DNA of 64,000 nt, taken from Stappia sp. MMSF_3263 (GTDB lineage: Bacteria; Pseudomonadota; Alphaproteobacteria; Rhizobiales; Stappiaceae). Below, in pieces: positions 1 to 8,257 of the stretch. The position numbers and the translations under genes were made by a program. Under the pieces are notes generated by a model. It had not been told where the DNA came from. It was given only the letters and a program-made list of their open reading frames with translations, and searched no databases. Numbering within the stretch: position 1 is the stretch's first letter; every line of letters starts with the position of its first letter. The stretch covers positions 1 to 64,000 of the forward strand of contig NZ_JASHIK010000005.1 in NCBI RefSeq assembly GCF_030733745.1. The letters run 5' to 3'.

Positions 1-126
1 GCGCAAGGGGCGGGAGGAGATACACCAGGGACGAAATATCGTCAATTCTCGCGAGGGGAGTGGTAGTGTCAGGGCGCGCAAAAAACGGCGGCAAAAGCCG
101 GCGCCATCCAGAATGAGGGAAAGCCT

Positions 127-1269
127 GTGGTGAGTTCAGGTCAGACATCCGAACCGTGGCGTGTCGGGGTGCTGTTTTCGCAAAGCGGCTTCATGGCCGT
201 GATCGAGGAAACGCAACTCCGGGGAACGCTCACGGCCATAGACGAGATCAACGCGAACGGGGGCGTCAACGGCCGGCCGCTGGAGCCGGTCATCTACGAT
301 CCCGGATCGGAAGCGCGCGCCTTCGGGCGCTATGCGCGCAAGCTGATGATCGAGGACGGCGTCAGCACGATGTTCGGCTGCTACACGTCCTCGAGCCGGC
401 GGGCGGTGCTGCCTGTCGTCGAACGGCTCAACGGACTGCTCTGGTATCCGACGCTCTACGAGGGGTTCGAGTTCTCGCCCAATGTCATCTACACGGGGGC
501 CGCGCCCAACCAGAACAGCGTCGAATTGTGCCGGTTGCTGATGGAGGCCTATGGGCGGCGCTTCTTCTTCATCGGCTCCGACTACGTCTATCCGCGCGAA
601 TCCAACCGCATCATGGGCGAGCTGGTGCGTAACAGCGGCGGCGAGGTGGTGGGCGAACGCTACCTGCGGCTCAATGCGGACCGCTCCGAGTTCCAGCCAT
701 TGATGCGGGAGGTGAAGGCGGCGCAGCCGGATGTGATCTTTTCCACGGTGGTCGGCGACAGCACCGTCTTCCTCTACCAGACCTATCACGATTTCGGCTT
801 CAACCCGAAGGTTGTGCCGATCGCCAGCCTGACAACCACGGAAGCCGAGATTCAGGCGATGGGCTTCGACGTGGGCGAGGGGCACCTGACGGGCGCGCCC
901 TACTTCCAGGGCATCGGAAACGACCGGAATTCGTCCTTCGTCGAGCTCTACAAGAAGCGCTATGGCGACGATCAGTCGACCAACATGTGCCTGGAGGCCG
1001 CCTATTTCCAGGTTCACATCTTCGCCAAGACGCTGGAGCAGACCAACTCGATCGACACGGAGATCATGCGGACGTCCGTGATGGGGTCGGAGTTCGACGC
1101 GCCGCAGGGCAACATCGCGGTCAACCCGGTCTGCGGCCACACCGACCTTTGGACGCGTGTTGGCCGGGCCAACCGGCAGGGGCAGTTCGACCTGGTTTAT
1201 GAATCGTCCAGCCGGGTCAAGGCCGACCCCTACCTGATCGGGTATTCCCGCAATCTCGCCTATGCGTGA
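127..1269 (+). CDS. amiC: AmiC-like cytoplasmic amide sensor
   Basis: Type 1 periplasmic-binding fold protein of 380 residues, close in size to Pseudomonas AmiC. AmiC holds AmiR inactive until an amide binds. There is no signal peptide: the protein starts almost directly at the first beta strand (VGVLFSQSG, about residue 13), so it should stay in the cytoplasm. It is clearly paralogous to the exported binding protein at 2253-3500; both share the RAVLPV/KAVLPV, WYPTLYEG and NVIYTGA stretches. A GAGGG ribosome site precedes the two tandem GTG codons at 127 and 130. The AmiR-like gene follows directly, as a sensor/antiterminator pair. The amiC call rests on family resemblance plus this context; the ligand is inferred from the amidase downstream. 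Confidence 0.82.
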   Translation: MVSSGQTSEPWRVGVLFSQSGFMAVIEETQLRGTLTAIDEINANGGVNGRPLEPVIYDPGSEARAFGRYARKLMIEDGVSTMFGCYTSSSRRAVLPVVERLNGLLWYPTLYEGFEFSPNVIYTGAAPNQNSVELCRLLMEAYGRRFFFIGSDYVYPRESNRIMGELVRNSGGEVVGERYLRLNADRSEFQPLMREVKAAQPDVIFSTVVGDSTVFLYQTYHDFGFNPKVVPIASLTTTEAEIQAMGFDVGEGHLTGAPYFQGIGNDRNSSFVELYKKRYGDDQSTNMCLEAAYFQVHIFAKTLEQTNSIDTEIMRTSVMGSEFDAPQGNIAVNPVCGHTDLWTRVGRANRQGQFDLVYESSSRVKADPYLIGYSRNLAYA

Positions 1270-1331
1270 CAGCTGCCCGGACGACACCGGCCGCAAGAGC
1301 CGGCTCCGGGAACCTTGAGGACAGATTTCCG

Positions 1332-1991
1332 ATGCGCAGGATGCAGAACGACATGGCAGGCCAGGCCGGTGCGCGGACACAGCGCGCGACGCTTCCACAA
1401 CGCGGCGCGCGGCCGGCCCAGGCAAGCTTCCCCTTCGCCGACATGTCCATCGCGGTGATCACGGATCGCGACCGGGATGGCGATGCGTTCATTCGCGAAT
1501 TGCAGAAGCTGCGCACCAATCCGCACCATATCTGGCCGGCACCGCCGCATCTGCCGCTGGGGTTCGACGCCATCTTCTGCGATCTCGTCGAGGACCTGCC
1601 GCGACGGGTTCCGTGGCTGCCCGGCGAGCCGGAGGCGGCCCTCATCGTGATGCTGAAGAAGCAGGCGGCCTTCCGCCCGGACCTCATCCGCGACTGCGCC
1701 GCGCATGGCGTTCTCGTGCTGCCGGCGGAGCCCTTGTCCGTGCAGTGCACGCTGGCACTGGCACGCGACCATTTCCGCTACGAGCAGCGCCTGCGCGGGC
1801 GGATCGACAAGCTGGACGAGAACCTGCGCAACATGCGCAGCGTCGAACGGGCGAAGTCGATCGTGATGCACAAGAACAAGTTGAGCGAGGAAGAGGCTTA
1901 CCAGTTCCTGCGTCGACAGGCAATGTCGAGAAGGGTTTCAATCGGGGCTGTTGCAAATGCAATTGTTGACTCTCAGGAACTTCTTGGGTAA
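1332..1991 (+). CDS. amiR: AmiR-like antiterminator with ANTAR domain
   Basis: The N-terminal half resembles a degenerate receiver (MSIAVITDRDRDG onward) without the usual phospho-acceptor pocket. It is followed by a coiled segment (YEQRLRGRIDKLDENLR) and a C-terminal ANTAR RNA-binding domain (ERAKSIVMHKNKLSEEEAYQ to the end). AmiR/NasR proteins bind paired hexaloop hairpins in nascent RNA and prevent termination. The ATG at 1332 is preceded by GAGGA at a good distance and gives 219 residues. A GTG at 1266 overlapping the amiC stop (GTGA) would give 241 residues, and an ATG at 1443 about 182, nearer Pseudomonas AmiR (196). The leader that follows contains matching RNA elements, which supports the role strongly. 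Confidence 0.85.
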   Translation: MRRMQNDMAGQAGARTQRATLPQRGARPAQASFPFADMSIAVITDRDRDGDAFIRELQKLRTNPHHIWPAPPHLPLGFDAIFCDLVEDLPRRVPWLPGEPEAALIVMLKKQAAFRPDLIRDCAAHGVLVLPAEPLSVQCTLALARDHFRYEQRLRGRIDKLDENLRNMRSVERAKSIVMHKNKLSEEEAYQFLRRQAMSRRVSIGAVANAIVDSQELLG

Positions 1992-1998
1992 TTTTTTG

Positions 1999-2042
1999 AT
2001 CAAGCGTTGAGGAGCGCTTGATAGGTGGCAACGAAGCCACCT
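1999..2042 (+). promoter_or_regulatory. Candidate ANTAR target: two adjacent hexaloop hairpins
   Basis: Two short hairpins lie 2 nt or less apart just after the AmiR-like gene. The first has an 8-bp stem (1999-2006 with 2015-2022) plus a U-G closing pair, leaving the hexaloop TGAGGA. The second has a 7-bp stem (2023-2029 with 2036-2042) and the hexaloop AACGAA. ANTAR targets are known to be tandem hexaloops with A at loop position 1 and G at position 4. The second loop fits exactly; the first keeps G4 but has U at position 1. Location between the ANTAR gene and a terminator supports the assignment. Confidence 0.72.
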
Positions 2043-2061
2043 GAAATGCAGGCATTGGTGC

Positions 2062-2099
2062 CCCGCGACTGTCCGTGAAAGCGGCTTCGCGGGTTTTTT
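2062..2099 (+). terminator. Rho-independent terminator in amidase leader
   Basis: A 7-bp GC stem (CCCGCGA at 2062-2068 with TCGCGGG at 2087-2093) is followed at once by six T residues (2094-2099). It lies about 20 nt after the ANTAR-type hairpins and before the transporter gene, the arrangement expected for AmiR-controlled antitermination. Confidence 0.8.
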
Positions 2100-2188
2100 G
2101 CGTTCGCGCACCGTAGTGTGCGGCACCGAATACTTGCGTGCTAGCGGCCGGATGGTCGCCCACAAACAAAAACGCGTTGGCAGTGAAG

Positions 2189-2230
2189 CCCCGCCGTCGT
2201 CCGCCCGCCAGGCGGCCGCGCGGGGTTTTT
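2189..2230 (+). terminator. Second leader terminator
   Basis: CCCCGC (2189-2194) pairs with GCGGGG (2220-2225) around a GC-rich loop that can itself fold, followed by TTTTT (2226-2230). The 3' end, GCGGGGTTTTTGCGTTCG, nearly repeats the end of the first terminator (GCGGGTTTTTTGCGTTCG at 2089-2106), so one may be a duplicate of the other. It sits about 20 nt before the start of the binding-protein gene. Confidence 0.68.
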
Positions 2231-2252
2231 GCGTTCGACCAGAGGGTGAGAG

Positions 2253-3500
2253 ATGACAATGAAGAGACGCAGTTTCCTGAAAGGGGCGGCAGCCACAGGC
2301 GCGATCGTCGCCACCGGGTTCCCGCATATCTGGAACAAGAACATGGACCTGGCCCGGGCGGCCGACGGCGAGATCAAGGTCGGGGTCCTGTTTTCGCTGA
2401 CCGGAACGACGGGCATCATCGAGGAATCCCTGAACAAGGCGACGTTGCTCGCCATCGAGGAGATCAACGACGCGGGCGGCATCAACGGCATGCGACTGGT
2501 GCCCATCGTCGAGGACCCTGCGTCCGATCCCGCGACCTTCGCGGAGAAGGCACGCAAGCTCGTCGTCGGCGACAAGTGCGTCTCGGTCTTCGGCTCCTAC
2601 ACCTCGGCCAGCCGCAAGGCGGTGCTGCCCGTCTTCGAGCGTCGCGACAACCTCTACTGGTACCCGACGCTCTACGAGGGGCGTGAATGCTCGAAGAACG
2701 TCATCTACACCGGCGCCGTGCCGAACCAGCAGCAGAACGAGTTCATTCCCTGGCTGGTGCAGAATTTCGGCAAGAAATTCTACCTGATCGGCTCGAACTA
2801 CATCTATCCGAAGGAAGAGAACAACTACTGCAAGAAGATGCTGGAAAGCCTCGGCGGCGAAGTGGTCAACGAGGAATACGTGCCGCTTGGCCATTCGGAA
2901 TTCTCCTCGGTGATCAACAAGATCCGTTCCAGCGAGCCGAACGTCATCTTCTCCACCGTCGTCGGCGATTCCGTCGTGGCGCTGCATCGCCAGTACCGTG
3001 CGGCCGGCCTCGATCCGCAGAAGATGCCGATGGCAAGCCTCACAACGTCGGAGAACGAGGTCGCGGCGATGGGCGGCGAGGCGGCCGCCGGCCACTTCAC
3101 CTCCGCCCCCTACTTCATGGTGCACGACTCGCCGGAGAACGAGCGTTTCGTCGCCGCCTACAAGCGCCGCTGGGGCGATGACAAGGTGACCCATTTCGTC
3201 TCCGAGCCGTCCTATTTCCAGGTGCACCTGTTCAAGCAGGCGGTGGAGCAGCTCGCGCCCAGCGACATCACCCCGCCGACGATCCGCGAGGCGGTGAAGG
3301 GGCAGGAGTTGATGGCCCCGCAGGGCCGTATCCGGGTCGATCCGGAAAGCCTGCATACCTGGCTCTGGCCGAAGATCGCGATGGCCCGCGCCGACGGGCA
3401 GTTCGAGGTGCTGACCAGCTCGTCCGACTGGCTGCTTCCCGAACCCTACGCCGCCTATCCCGGCCAGTCCTGCACCGAGGCGGGCCTCGTCCAGAAGTGA
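2253..3500 (+). CDS. Amide/urea-type ABC transporter substrate-binding protein, Tat-exported
   Basis: This 415-residue binding protein of the FmdD/UrtA (type 1 PBP) family begins with a twin-arginine signal (MKRRSFLKGAAATGAIVATG), with likely cleavage near LARAADG, so it should fold before export to the periplasm. It is the first gene after the antitermination leader and the first of the transporter operon that ends in the amidase. It is an evident paralogue of the cytoplasmic sensor upstream, sharing WYPTLYEG, NVIYTGA and SYFQVHLF-type segments, so sensor and importer probably recognise the same or similar short-chain amides. ATG codons at 2253 and 2259 are both possible starts. The exact ligand is inferred from context. 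Confidence 0.85.
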   Translation: MTMKRRSFLKGAAATGAIVATGFPHIWNKNMDLARAADGEIKVGVLFSLTGTTGIIEESLNKATLLAIEEINDAGGINGMRLVPIVEDPASDPATFAEKARKLVVGDKCVSVFGSYTSASRKAVLPVFERRDNLYWYPTLYEGRECSKNVIYTGAVPNQQQNEFIPWLVQNFGKKFYLIGSNYIYPKEENNYCKKMLESLGGEVVNEEYVPLGHSEFSSVINKIRSSEPNVIFSTVVGDSVVALHRQYRAAGLDPQKMPMASLTTSENEVAAMGGEAAAGHFTSAPYFMVHDSPENERFVAAYKRRWGDDKVTHFVSEPSYFQVHLFKQAVEQLAPSDITPPTIREAVKGQELMAPQGRIRVDPESLHTWLWPKIAMARADGQFEVLTSSSDWLLPEPYAAYPGQSCTEAGLVQK

Positions 3501-3518
3501 CGAATGCCTGTCTTCCGC

Positions 3519-3542
3519 GACCCGGCGCATGCGCGCCGGGTC
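3519..3542 (+). promoter_or_regulatory. Intercistronic GC hairpin after binding-protein gene
   Basis: A perfect 10-bp stem (GACCCGGCGC at 3519-3528, GCGCCGGGTC at 3533-3542) with a 4-nt loop and no T tract. It lies 18 nt after the binding-protein stop and before the permease start. Such hairpins can protect the upstream message or attenuate the downstream genes. Its position also argues against translation of the permease from 3504. Confidence 0.6.
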
Positions 3543-3578
3543 CCATCCCCTGCCGCCGTCATCGCGAGGGAACGTGAC

Positions 3579-4448
3579 GTGGACTTCTTCATTCAACAAC
3601 TGATGACCGGCCTCAGCATCGGCTCGATCCTGCTGCTGGTCGCGCTGGGCCTGGCGATCATCTACGGCTCGATGGGCGTCATCAACATGGCGCATGGCGA
3701 GTTCGTCATGCTCGGGGCCTATGGCGCCTGGGCGATGAACGCCTATTTCGGTCTCGGCCTGCTGGCCAGCCTCGCCTTCGTGTTCGTCGGCGTCGGCGCC
3801 TTCGGCTTCGCGGTGGAACGCGGCGTGATCCGCTTTCTCTACCGGCGGCCGCTCGACACGATCCTCGCCACCTGGGGCATCGGCGTTATGCTGCAGCAGG
3901 CGGTGCGGCTCTTCGCCGGCGGCGAACTGCGTTACGTCGAGATGCCCTCGCTGCTGAGCGGCACGGTGTCCGTGTTCGGCGTCATCGTGCCCGGATACCG
4001 GGTGTTCATCTTTCTCTTCGTCGCGGCGCTCTTCCTGGTCACCTGGTTCTTGATGTTCCGCACTTCGTTCGGCACGCGGCTGCGCGCAGTGGTGCAGGAC
4101 CGGCAGACGGCGATGTGTTTCGGCGTCAACGCGGACCGGGTGTACAGCCTCACCTTCGCCTACGGCGCCGGGCTTGCCGGGCTCGCCGGGGCCCTGGTCG
4201 CACCGCTGAAGAGCGTTTCGCCGGAGATGGGCGGCGCCTATGTGGTCGACGCCTTCTTCGTCGTGGTGCTGGGCGGCGTGCAGAGCCTGTTCGGCACGGT
4301 GGCAAGCGCCGCGCTGCTCGGCCAGATGAGCGGCTCGCTCGCCTATCTCGCCAACGACACGATCGCCAAAGCCCTCGTCCTGCTCGCCATCATCGTCCTG
4401 ATCCGCTTCCGGCCTCAGGGCCTGTTCGCCACCAAGGTCCGGAGCTAG
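3579..4448 (+). CDS. ABC transporter permease, UrtB/LivH type
   Basis: Branched-chain amino acid/urea-type inner-membrane permease of 289 residues with about eight hydrophobic segments and the family hallmark GLAIIYGSMGVINMAHGEF near the N terminus. The GTG at 3579 (V-D-F-F-I-Q-Q-L) is preferred because GAGGG lies 8 nt upstream and the protein then begins just before the first membrane helix. The in-frame ATG at 3504 would add a proline- and arginine-rich stretch encoded by the intercistronic hairpin. It should pair with the next gene as the heterodimeric channel of the amide importer. Confidence 0.85.
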   Translation: MDFFIQQLMTGLSIGSILLLVALGLAIIYGSMGVINMAHGEFVMLGAYGAWAMNAYFGLGLLASLAFVFVGVGAFGFAVERGVIRFLYRRPLDTILATWGIGVMLQQAVRLFAGGELRYVEMPSLLSGTVSVFGVIVPGYRVFIFLFVAALFLVTWFLMFRTSFGTRLRAVVQDRQTAMCFGVNADRVYSLTFAYGAGLAGLAGALVAPLKSVSPEMGGAYVVDAFFVVVLGGVQSLFGTVASAALLGQMSGSLAYLANDTIAKALVLLAIIVLIRFRPQGLFATKVRS

Positions 4449-4452
4449 TTCC

Positions 4453-5601
4453 ATGACACGACCGATTTCCGCCTTGCGCGGCGCCGGCGAGGCGAGGCTG
4501 CAATTTGCGCTCTACGCCGCCGTCTGCCTCGCCATCTTCCTGGTTCCGCTCGCCGTCGGCGACGATTTCCTGCTCAACCGCTATGCCCGCTATCTGGTGC
4601 TCGGCATGGTCGCCATGGCGCTCAGCCTCTCCTGGGGCTATGCCGGCATTCTCAACCTGGGCCAGGCGCTGTCCTTCGGCCTCGGCTCCTACTGCATGGC
4701 AATGGCGCTGAAGCTGGGCACGGTGCCGGTGCACACGGGCTCCGACGGGCTGCCCGACTTCATGGTCTGGAACAATGTCGAGACGCTGCCCTGGTTCTGG
4801 GTGCCGTTCCACTCGACCGCCTTTGCCATCCTGGCCGGCATTGCGGTGCCGGTGCTGGTCGCCTGCGTGCTCGGGTGGTTCATATTCCGCGGCCGGGTCA
4901 CCGGCGTCTTCGTGGCGATCATCACGCTGGCGACGCTGGTCGTTGCCAACCTTCTGATCATCGACCGCCAACCCTATACCGGCGGCTTCAACGGCATCAC
5001 CGATCTGGCCCAGTTGTCGCTGTTCGGTTTCACCTTCGATGCCTATTCGAAGTCGACCTACTATCTGGTCGCCGCCTGCCTCACCGTTTCGCTCTTTGCC
5101 TGCCTGGCGCTGACCCGCTCCAAGGCCGGCCTCATCCTGCAGGCGATCCGCGACGACGAGCGGCGGGTGCGATTCTTCGGCTATGACGTTGCCGCCTACA
5201 AGATGCTGGCCCTGGCCGTCTCGGCCGCCGTCGCCGGGCTTGCCGGCATGCTCTACACGGTGGTGATGGAGTTCGCCTCGCCGACCTTCCTCGATGTGTC
5301 GCTGTCGCTGTCCATCGTCATCTGGTGTGCCGTCGGCGGTCGCCAGAGCCTGCTCGGCGCGATGCTGGGGGCGATCCTGATCGCCGGGATGCAGGGTGCG
5401 CTTTCGGAATCCGAGGCCTTCCTCGACACCTGGATGCTGGTGATGGGCGCGATCTTCGTAACCGTCGTCCTGGTGCTGCCCAACGGTCTCGCCGGCCTTG
5501 TCTCGGCCGGCGCGCATCGGCTGGCCGCGATGCTGGCGAGCCGCGATCCTCGCCGCGGCGAGACGGTTCATCTCGGCAAACCCGCGGAGGACCGCCCGTG
5601 A
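4453..5601 (+). CDS. ABC transporter permease, UrtC/LivM type
   Basis: A 382-residue inner-membrane permease with the LivM/UrtC core (LSLSWGYAGILNLGQALSFGLG) and a following loop typical of UrtC rather than LivM (GSYCMAMALK). About ten hydrophobic segments are visible. It starts 4 nt after the preceding permease gene and overlaps the next ATPase gene by GTGA, showing translational coupling. It acts with the upstream permease as the membrane channel for an amide or urea-like substrate. The assignment to a UrtABCDE/FmdDEF-type system rests on the whole gene order. Confidence 0.85.
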   Translation: MTRPISALRGAGEARLQFALYAAVCLAIFLVPLAVGDDFLLNRYARYLVLGMVAMALSLSWGYAGILNLGQALSFGLGSYCMAMALKLGTVPVHTGSDGLPDFMVWNNVETLPWFWVPFHSTAFAILAGIAVPVLVACVLGWFIFRGRVTGVFVAIITLATLVVANLLIIDRQPYTGGFNGITDLAQLSLFGFTFDAYSKSTYYLVAACLTVSLFACLALTRSKAGLILQAIRDDERRVRFFGYDVAAYKMLALAVSAAVAGLAGMLYTVVMEFASPTFLDVSLSLSIVIWCAVGGRQSLLGAMLGAILIAGMQGALSESEAFLDTWMLVMGAIFVTVVLVLPNGLAGLVSAGAHRLAAMLASRDPRRGETVHLGKPAEDRP

Positions 5602-6350
5602 GCGCGCATCTCCAGCTTTCCGACATCCGCGTCAGCTTCAACGGCTTCCTCGCCGTCAACGGGCTGAACCTTTCCATCTCGAAAGGCGAGCTACGCTGCC
5701 TGATCGGACCCAACGGGGCCGGCAAGACCACGGCGCTCGACCTGATCTGCGGCAAGACGCGGGCCGATAGCGGGTCCGTGCGCTATGCCGGGCGGGAGCT
5801 GTCGCACATGGAGGAGCACCTGATCGCCCGGGCCGGGGTGGGGCGCAAGTTCCAGGTGCCGAGCGTCTTCCGCCAACTCAGCGTGCGCGACAACCTGGAA
5901 GTCGCCATGTGCCGGCATACGGGCGTCTTCGCGACCCTCCTGCGTCCGGCGCGCGGCCGCGGCGGCGAGGGGCTGGAGACATTGGCCGAATTCGTCGGAC
6001 TGGCCGATGCGCTCGAGGAACCGGCCGCAAACCTCTCGCACGGCCAGACCCAGTGGCTGGAGATCGCCCTGCTGCTTGCCCAGGACAGCGAGCTGATCCT
6101 GCTCGACGAGCCGACGGCCGGCATGACCCAGCAGGAGACGGTGAAGACCGCCGACATCTGCAACCGGCTGAAGGGCAAGCACACCATCGTCGTGGTCGAG
6201 CACGACATGGGTTTCGTGCGCGAGATCGGCGACGTCATCTCGGTGATGCATCAGGGCCAGCTTCTCGCGGAAGGAACGGTGAGGGAGGTCTCGCAGCACG
6301 AGAAGGTGCGTGAGGTCTACCTCGGATCGATGGGGATCGGCGGTGCTTGA
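5598..6350 (+). CDS. ABC transporter ATPase, UrtD/LivG type
   Basis: A 250-residue ATP-binding subunit. Visible motifs are Walker A GPNGAGKTT (residues 37-45), the signature LSHGQ, Walker B LILLDEPTAGM and the switch histidine in VVVEHDMGFV. The ARAGVGRKFQVPSVF segment is typical of UrtD/LivG proteins. The start is the GTG at 5598, overlapping the upstream permease stop as GTGA; a longer in-frame ORF from 5325 lies inside that permease and is discarded. It should form a heterodimer with the next gene and energise import of the amide substrate. Confidence 0.87.
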   Translation: MSAHLQLSDIRVSFNGFLAVNGLNLSISKGELRCLIGPNGAGKTTALDLICGKTRADSGSVRYAGRELSHMEEHLIARAGVGRKFQVPSVFRQLSVRDNLEVAMCRHTGVFATLLRPARGRGGEGLETLAEFVGLADALEEPAANLSHGQTQWLEIALLLAQDSELILLDEPTAGMTQQETVKTADICNRLKGKHTIVVVEHDMGFVREIGDVISVMHQGQLLAEGTVREVSQHEKVREVYLGSMGIGGA

Positions 6351-7041
6351 GATCAGCGGACTGAACGGTTTTTACGGCAACTCGCGCGCGCTCAGCGATG
6401 TCTCGCTCGGCGTTGCTTCGGGAGGCTTTCTCTCGGTGCTGGGACGCAACGGGGTCGGCAAGACGACCCTGATGCGCGCCGTGCTCGGCCTGCTCGACCG
6501 CACGGACGGGGCAATCCGCCTGAACGGGGCCGATCTTGCGGCCCTGCCGACCCATGAAAGGGCGCGCGCCGGGATCGGCTACGTGCCGCAGGGCCGGGGC
6601 ATCCTGCCGCGCTTCACCGTGGAGGAGAACCTGCAACTCGGCGGTTTTGCGCGCACCAGCGGGCGCGGCGCCGAGCTGGAGGCGCTTGTCTACCAGATGT
6701 TCCCGGTCCTGAAGGAGTTCCGGGGGCGGGCCGGTGGCAACCTGTCCGGCGGACAGCAGCAACAGCTGGCCATCGGCCGCGCCCTGATGAGCGACCCCTC
6801 GATCATCCTGCTCGACGAGCCGGCGGAGGGCATCCAGCCCAACATCGTCGAGCAGATCGAGCAGGCGATCGTCTCCCTCAACAAGGATCTCGGCATCGCC
6901 ATCGTGCTTGTCGAGCAGGACATCCAGTTTGCGCGCCGTGCCAGTTCCGCTTTCGCGATCCTCGAGAAAGGGCACGTCGTTGCATCCGGGCCCGTCGCCG
7001 ATCTGACGGATGAACTGGTCCACCGGCACATGGCGGTGTGA
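6343..7041 (+). CDS. ABC transporter ATPase, UrtE/LivF type
   Basis: A 232-residue second ATP-binding subunit with Walker A GRNGVGKTT (residues 34-42), signature NLSGGQQQQLAIGRAL, Walker B IILLDEPAEGIQPN and switch segment VLVEQDI. Its GTG start at 6343 overlaps the upstream ATPase gene by 8 nt. UrtE rather than LivF is suggested by the EGIQPNI segment and by company with an FmdD-type binding protein. It closes the five-gene importer; the amidase starts about 50 nt downstream. Confidence 0.86.
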   Translation: MLEISGLNGFYGNSRALSDVSLGVASGGFLSVLGRNGVGKTTLMRAVLGLLDRTDGAIRLNGADLAALPTHERARAGIGYVPQGRGILPRFTVEENLQLGGFARTSGRGAELEALVYQMFPVLKEFRGRAGGNLSGGQQQQLAIGRALMSDPSIILLDEPAEGIQPNIVEQIEQAIVSLNKDLGIAIVLVEQDIQFARRASSAFAILEKGHVVASGPVADLTDELVHRHMAV

Positions 7042-7094
7042 TCGCCGCCGGCCCAACCGGGACCGAACGCCTTTCAAACGGAGGAAACTGACAA

Positions 7095-8135
7095 ATGCTA
7101 CATGGCGATATTTCCAGCAGCAACGACACGGTTGGCGTCGCGGTCGTCAACTACAAGATGCCGCGCCTGCACACCAAGGCTGAGGTGCTCGAGAATGCCC
7201 GCAAGATCGCGGACATGGTCCAGGGCATGAAGGTCGGCCTGCCGGGCATGGATCTGGTGATCTTCCCGGAATATTCGACCCACGGGATCATGTACGACCC
7301 CAAGGAAATGTACGAGACGGCCTCCGCCTGCCCGGGCGAGGAGACGGCGATCTTCGCCGAGGCCTGCCGCAAGGCCAATGTGTGGGGCGTGTTCTCGCTG
7401 ACCGGCGAGCAGCATGAGGAGCATCCCAACAAGGCGCCCTACAACACGTTGATTCTGATGAACAACGAGGGCGAGATCGTCCAGAAATACCGCAAGATCA
7501 TGCCCTGGGTGCCGATCGAGGGCTGGTACCCGGGCAACTGCACGTATGTCTCGGAAGGGCCGAAGGGGCTGAAGATCAGCCTGATCATCTGCGACGACGG
7601 CAACTATCCCGAGATCTGGCGCGACTGCGCCATGAAGGGGGCGGAACTGATTGTGCGCTGCCAGGGCTACATGTATCCGGCCAAGGAGCAGCAGGTGATC
7701 ATGTCCAAGGCGATGGCGTGGGCGAACAACGTCTATGTTGCGGTTGCCAACGCGGCCGGTTTCGACGGCGTCTACTCCTATTTCGGCCATTCGGCCATTG
7801 TCGGCTTCGACGGGCGCACGCTCGGCGAATGCGGCGAGGAGGATTACGGCATCCAGTACGCCCAGCTGTCGACCTCGCTGATCCGCGATGCGCGCAAGAA
7901 CATGCAGTCGCAGAACCACCTCTACAAGCTCGTCCACCGTGGCTACACCGGCATGATCAATTCCGGCGAAAGCGACAAGGGCGTGGCCGCGTGCCCCTAT
8001 GACTTCTACCAGAAGTGGATTTCCGATCCGGAAGGCACGCGCGAAATGGTCGAGGCTATGACCCGCTCCACCGCCGGCACCGACGAGTGCCCGATGGAGG
8101 GCATCCCGAACGAGAAGACCAAGGTCCACCGCTAG
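7095..8135 (+). CDS. amiE: Aliphatic amidase (EC 3.5.1.4)
   Basis: A 346-residue nitrilase-superfamily amidase, the same length as Pseudomonas AmiE and nearly colinear with it ([20 protein letters not shown] at the N terminus). The catalytic triad is intact: Glu59 in FPEY, Lys134 in QKYRK and Cys166 in [11 protein letters not shown]. It hydrolyses short aliphatic amides such as acetamide or propionamide to the acid and ammonia in the cytoplasm. A strong GGAGGAAAC ribosome site precedes the ATG. Placement after the importer makes uptake and hydrolysis one unit under AmiC/AmiR control. Formamidase (AmiF) is the nearest alternative but matches less well. Confidence 0.96.
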   Translation: MLHGDISSSNDTVGVAVVNYKMPRLHTKAEVLENARKIADMVQGMKVGLPGMDLVIFPEYSTHGIMYDPKEMYETASACPGEETAIFAEACRKANVWGVFSLTGEQHEEHPNKAPYNTLILMNNEGEIVQKYRKIMPWVPIEGWYPGNCTYVSEGPKGLKISLIICDDGNYPEIWRDCAMKGAELIVRCQGYMYPAKEQQVIMSKAMAWANNVYVAVANAAGFDGVYSYFGHSAIVGFDGRTLGECGEEDYGIQYAQLSTSLIRDARKNMQSQNHLYKLVHRGYTGMINSGESDKGVAACPYDFYQKWISDPEGTREMVEAMTRSTAGTDECPMEGIPNEKTKVHR

Positions 8136-8151
8136 GGTTCTCCCGGCGTGG

Positions 8152-8213
8152 GCCGGTTCCGGCGCGGGGGCGGGCAATGTTTGCCCGGGCCCGCACCGCG
8201 CGCCGGAACCGGC
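8152..8213 (+). promoter_or_regulatory. Large two-part hairpin between amiE and the AAA+ gene
   Basis: An outer perfect 15-bp stem (8152-8166 with 8199-8213) encloses a second 7-bp stem (CGGGCAA 8171-8177 with TTGCCCG 8181-8187). There is no T tract. It fills much of the 122-nt gap after amiE and probably stabilises the amidase message or reduces read-through into the chaperone-like genes. Confidence 0.65.
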
Positions 8214-8257
8214 ATTCCCCGCAAGTCCCGCCCGTCTCCAAACCGTGAAGTCAGATC

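Noticed and set aside
2107-2122. A third ANTAR-like hexaloop in the amidase leader
   Set aside because: CGCAC/GTGCG can form a 5-bp stem with hexaloop CGTAGT, but neither loop position 1 is A nor position 4 is G.
1938-4454. An 838-codon minus-strand frame opposite the amide importer genes
   Set aside because: It covers the leader terminators and the Tat-exported binding protein on the other strand, and its composition (His, Asp, Arg rich) is typical of a shadow frame.
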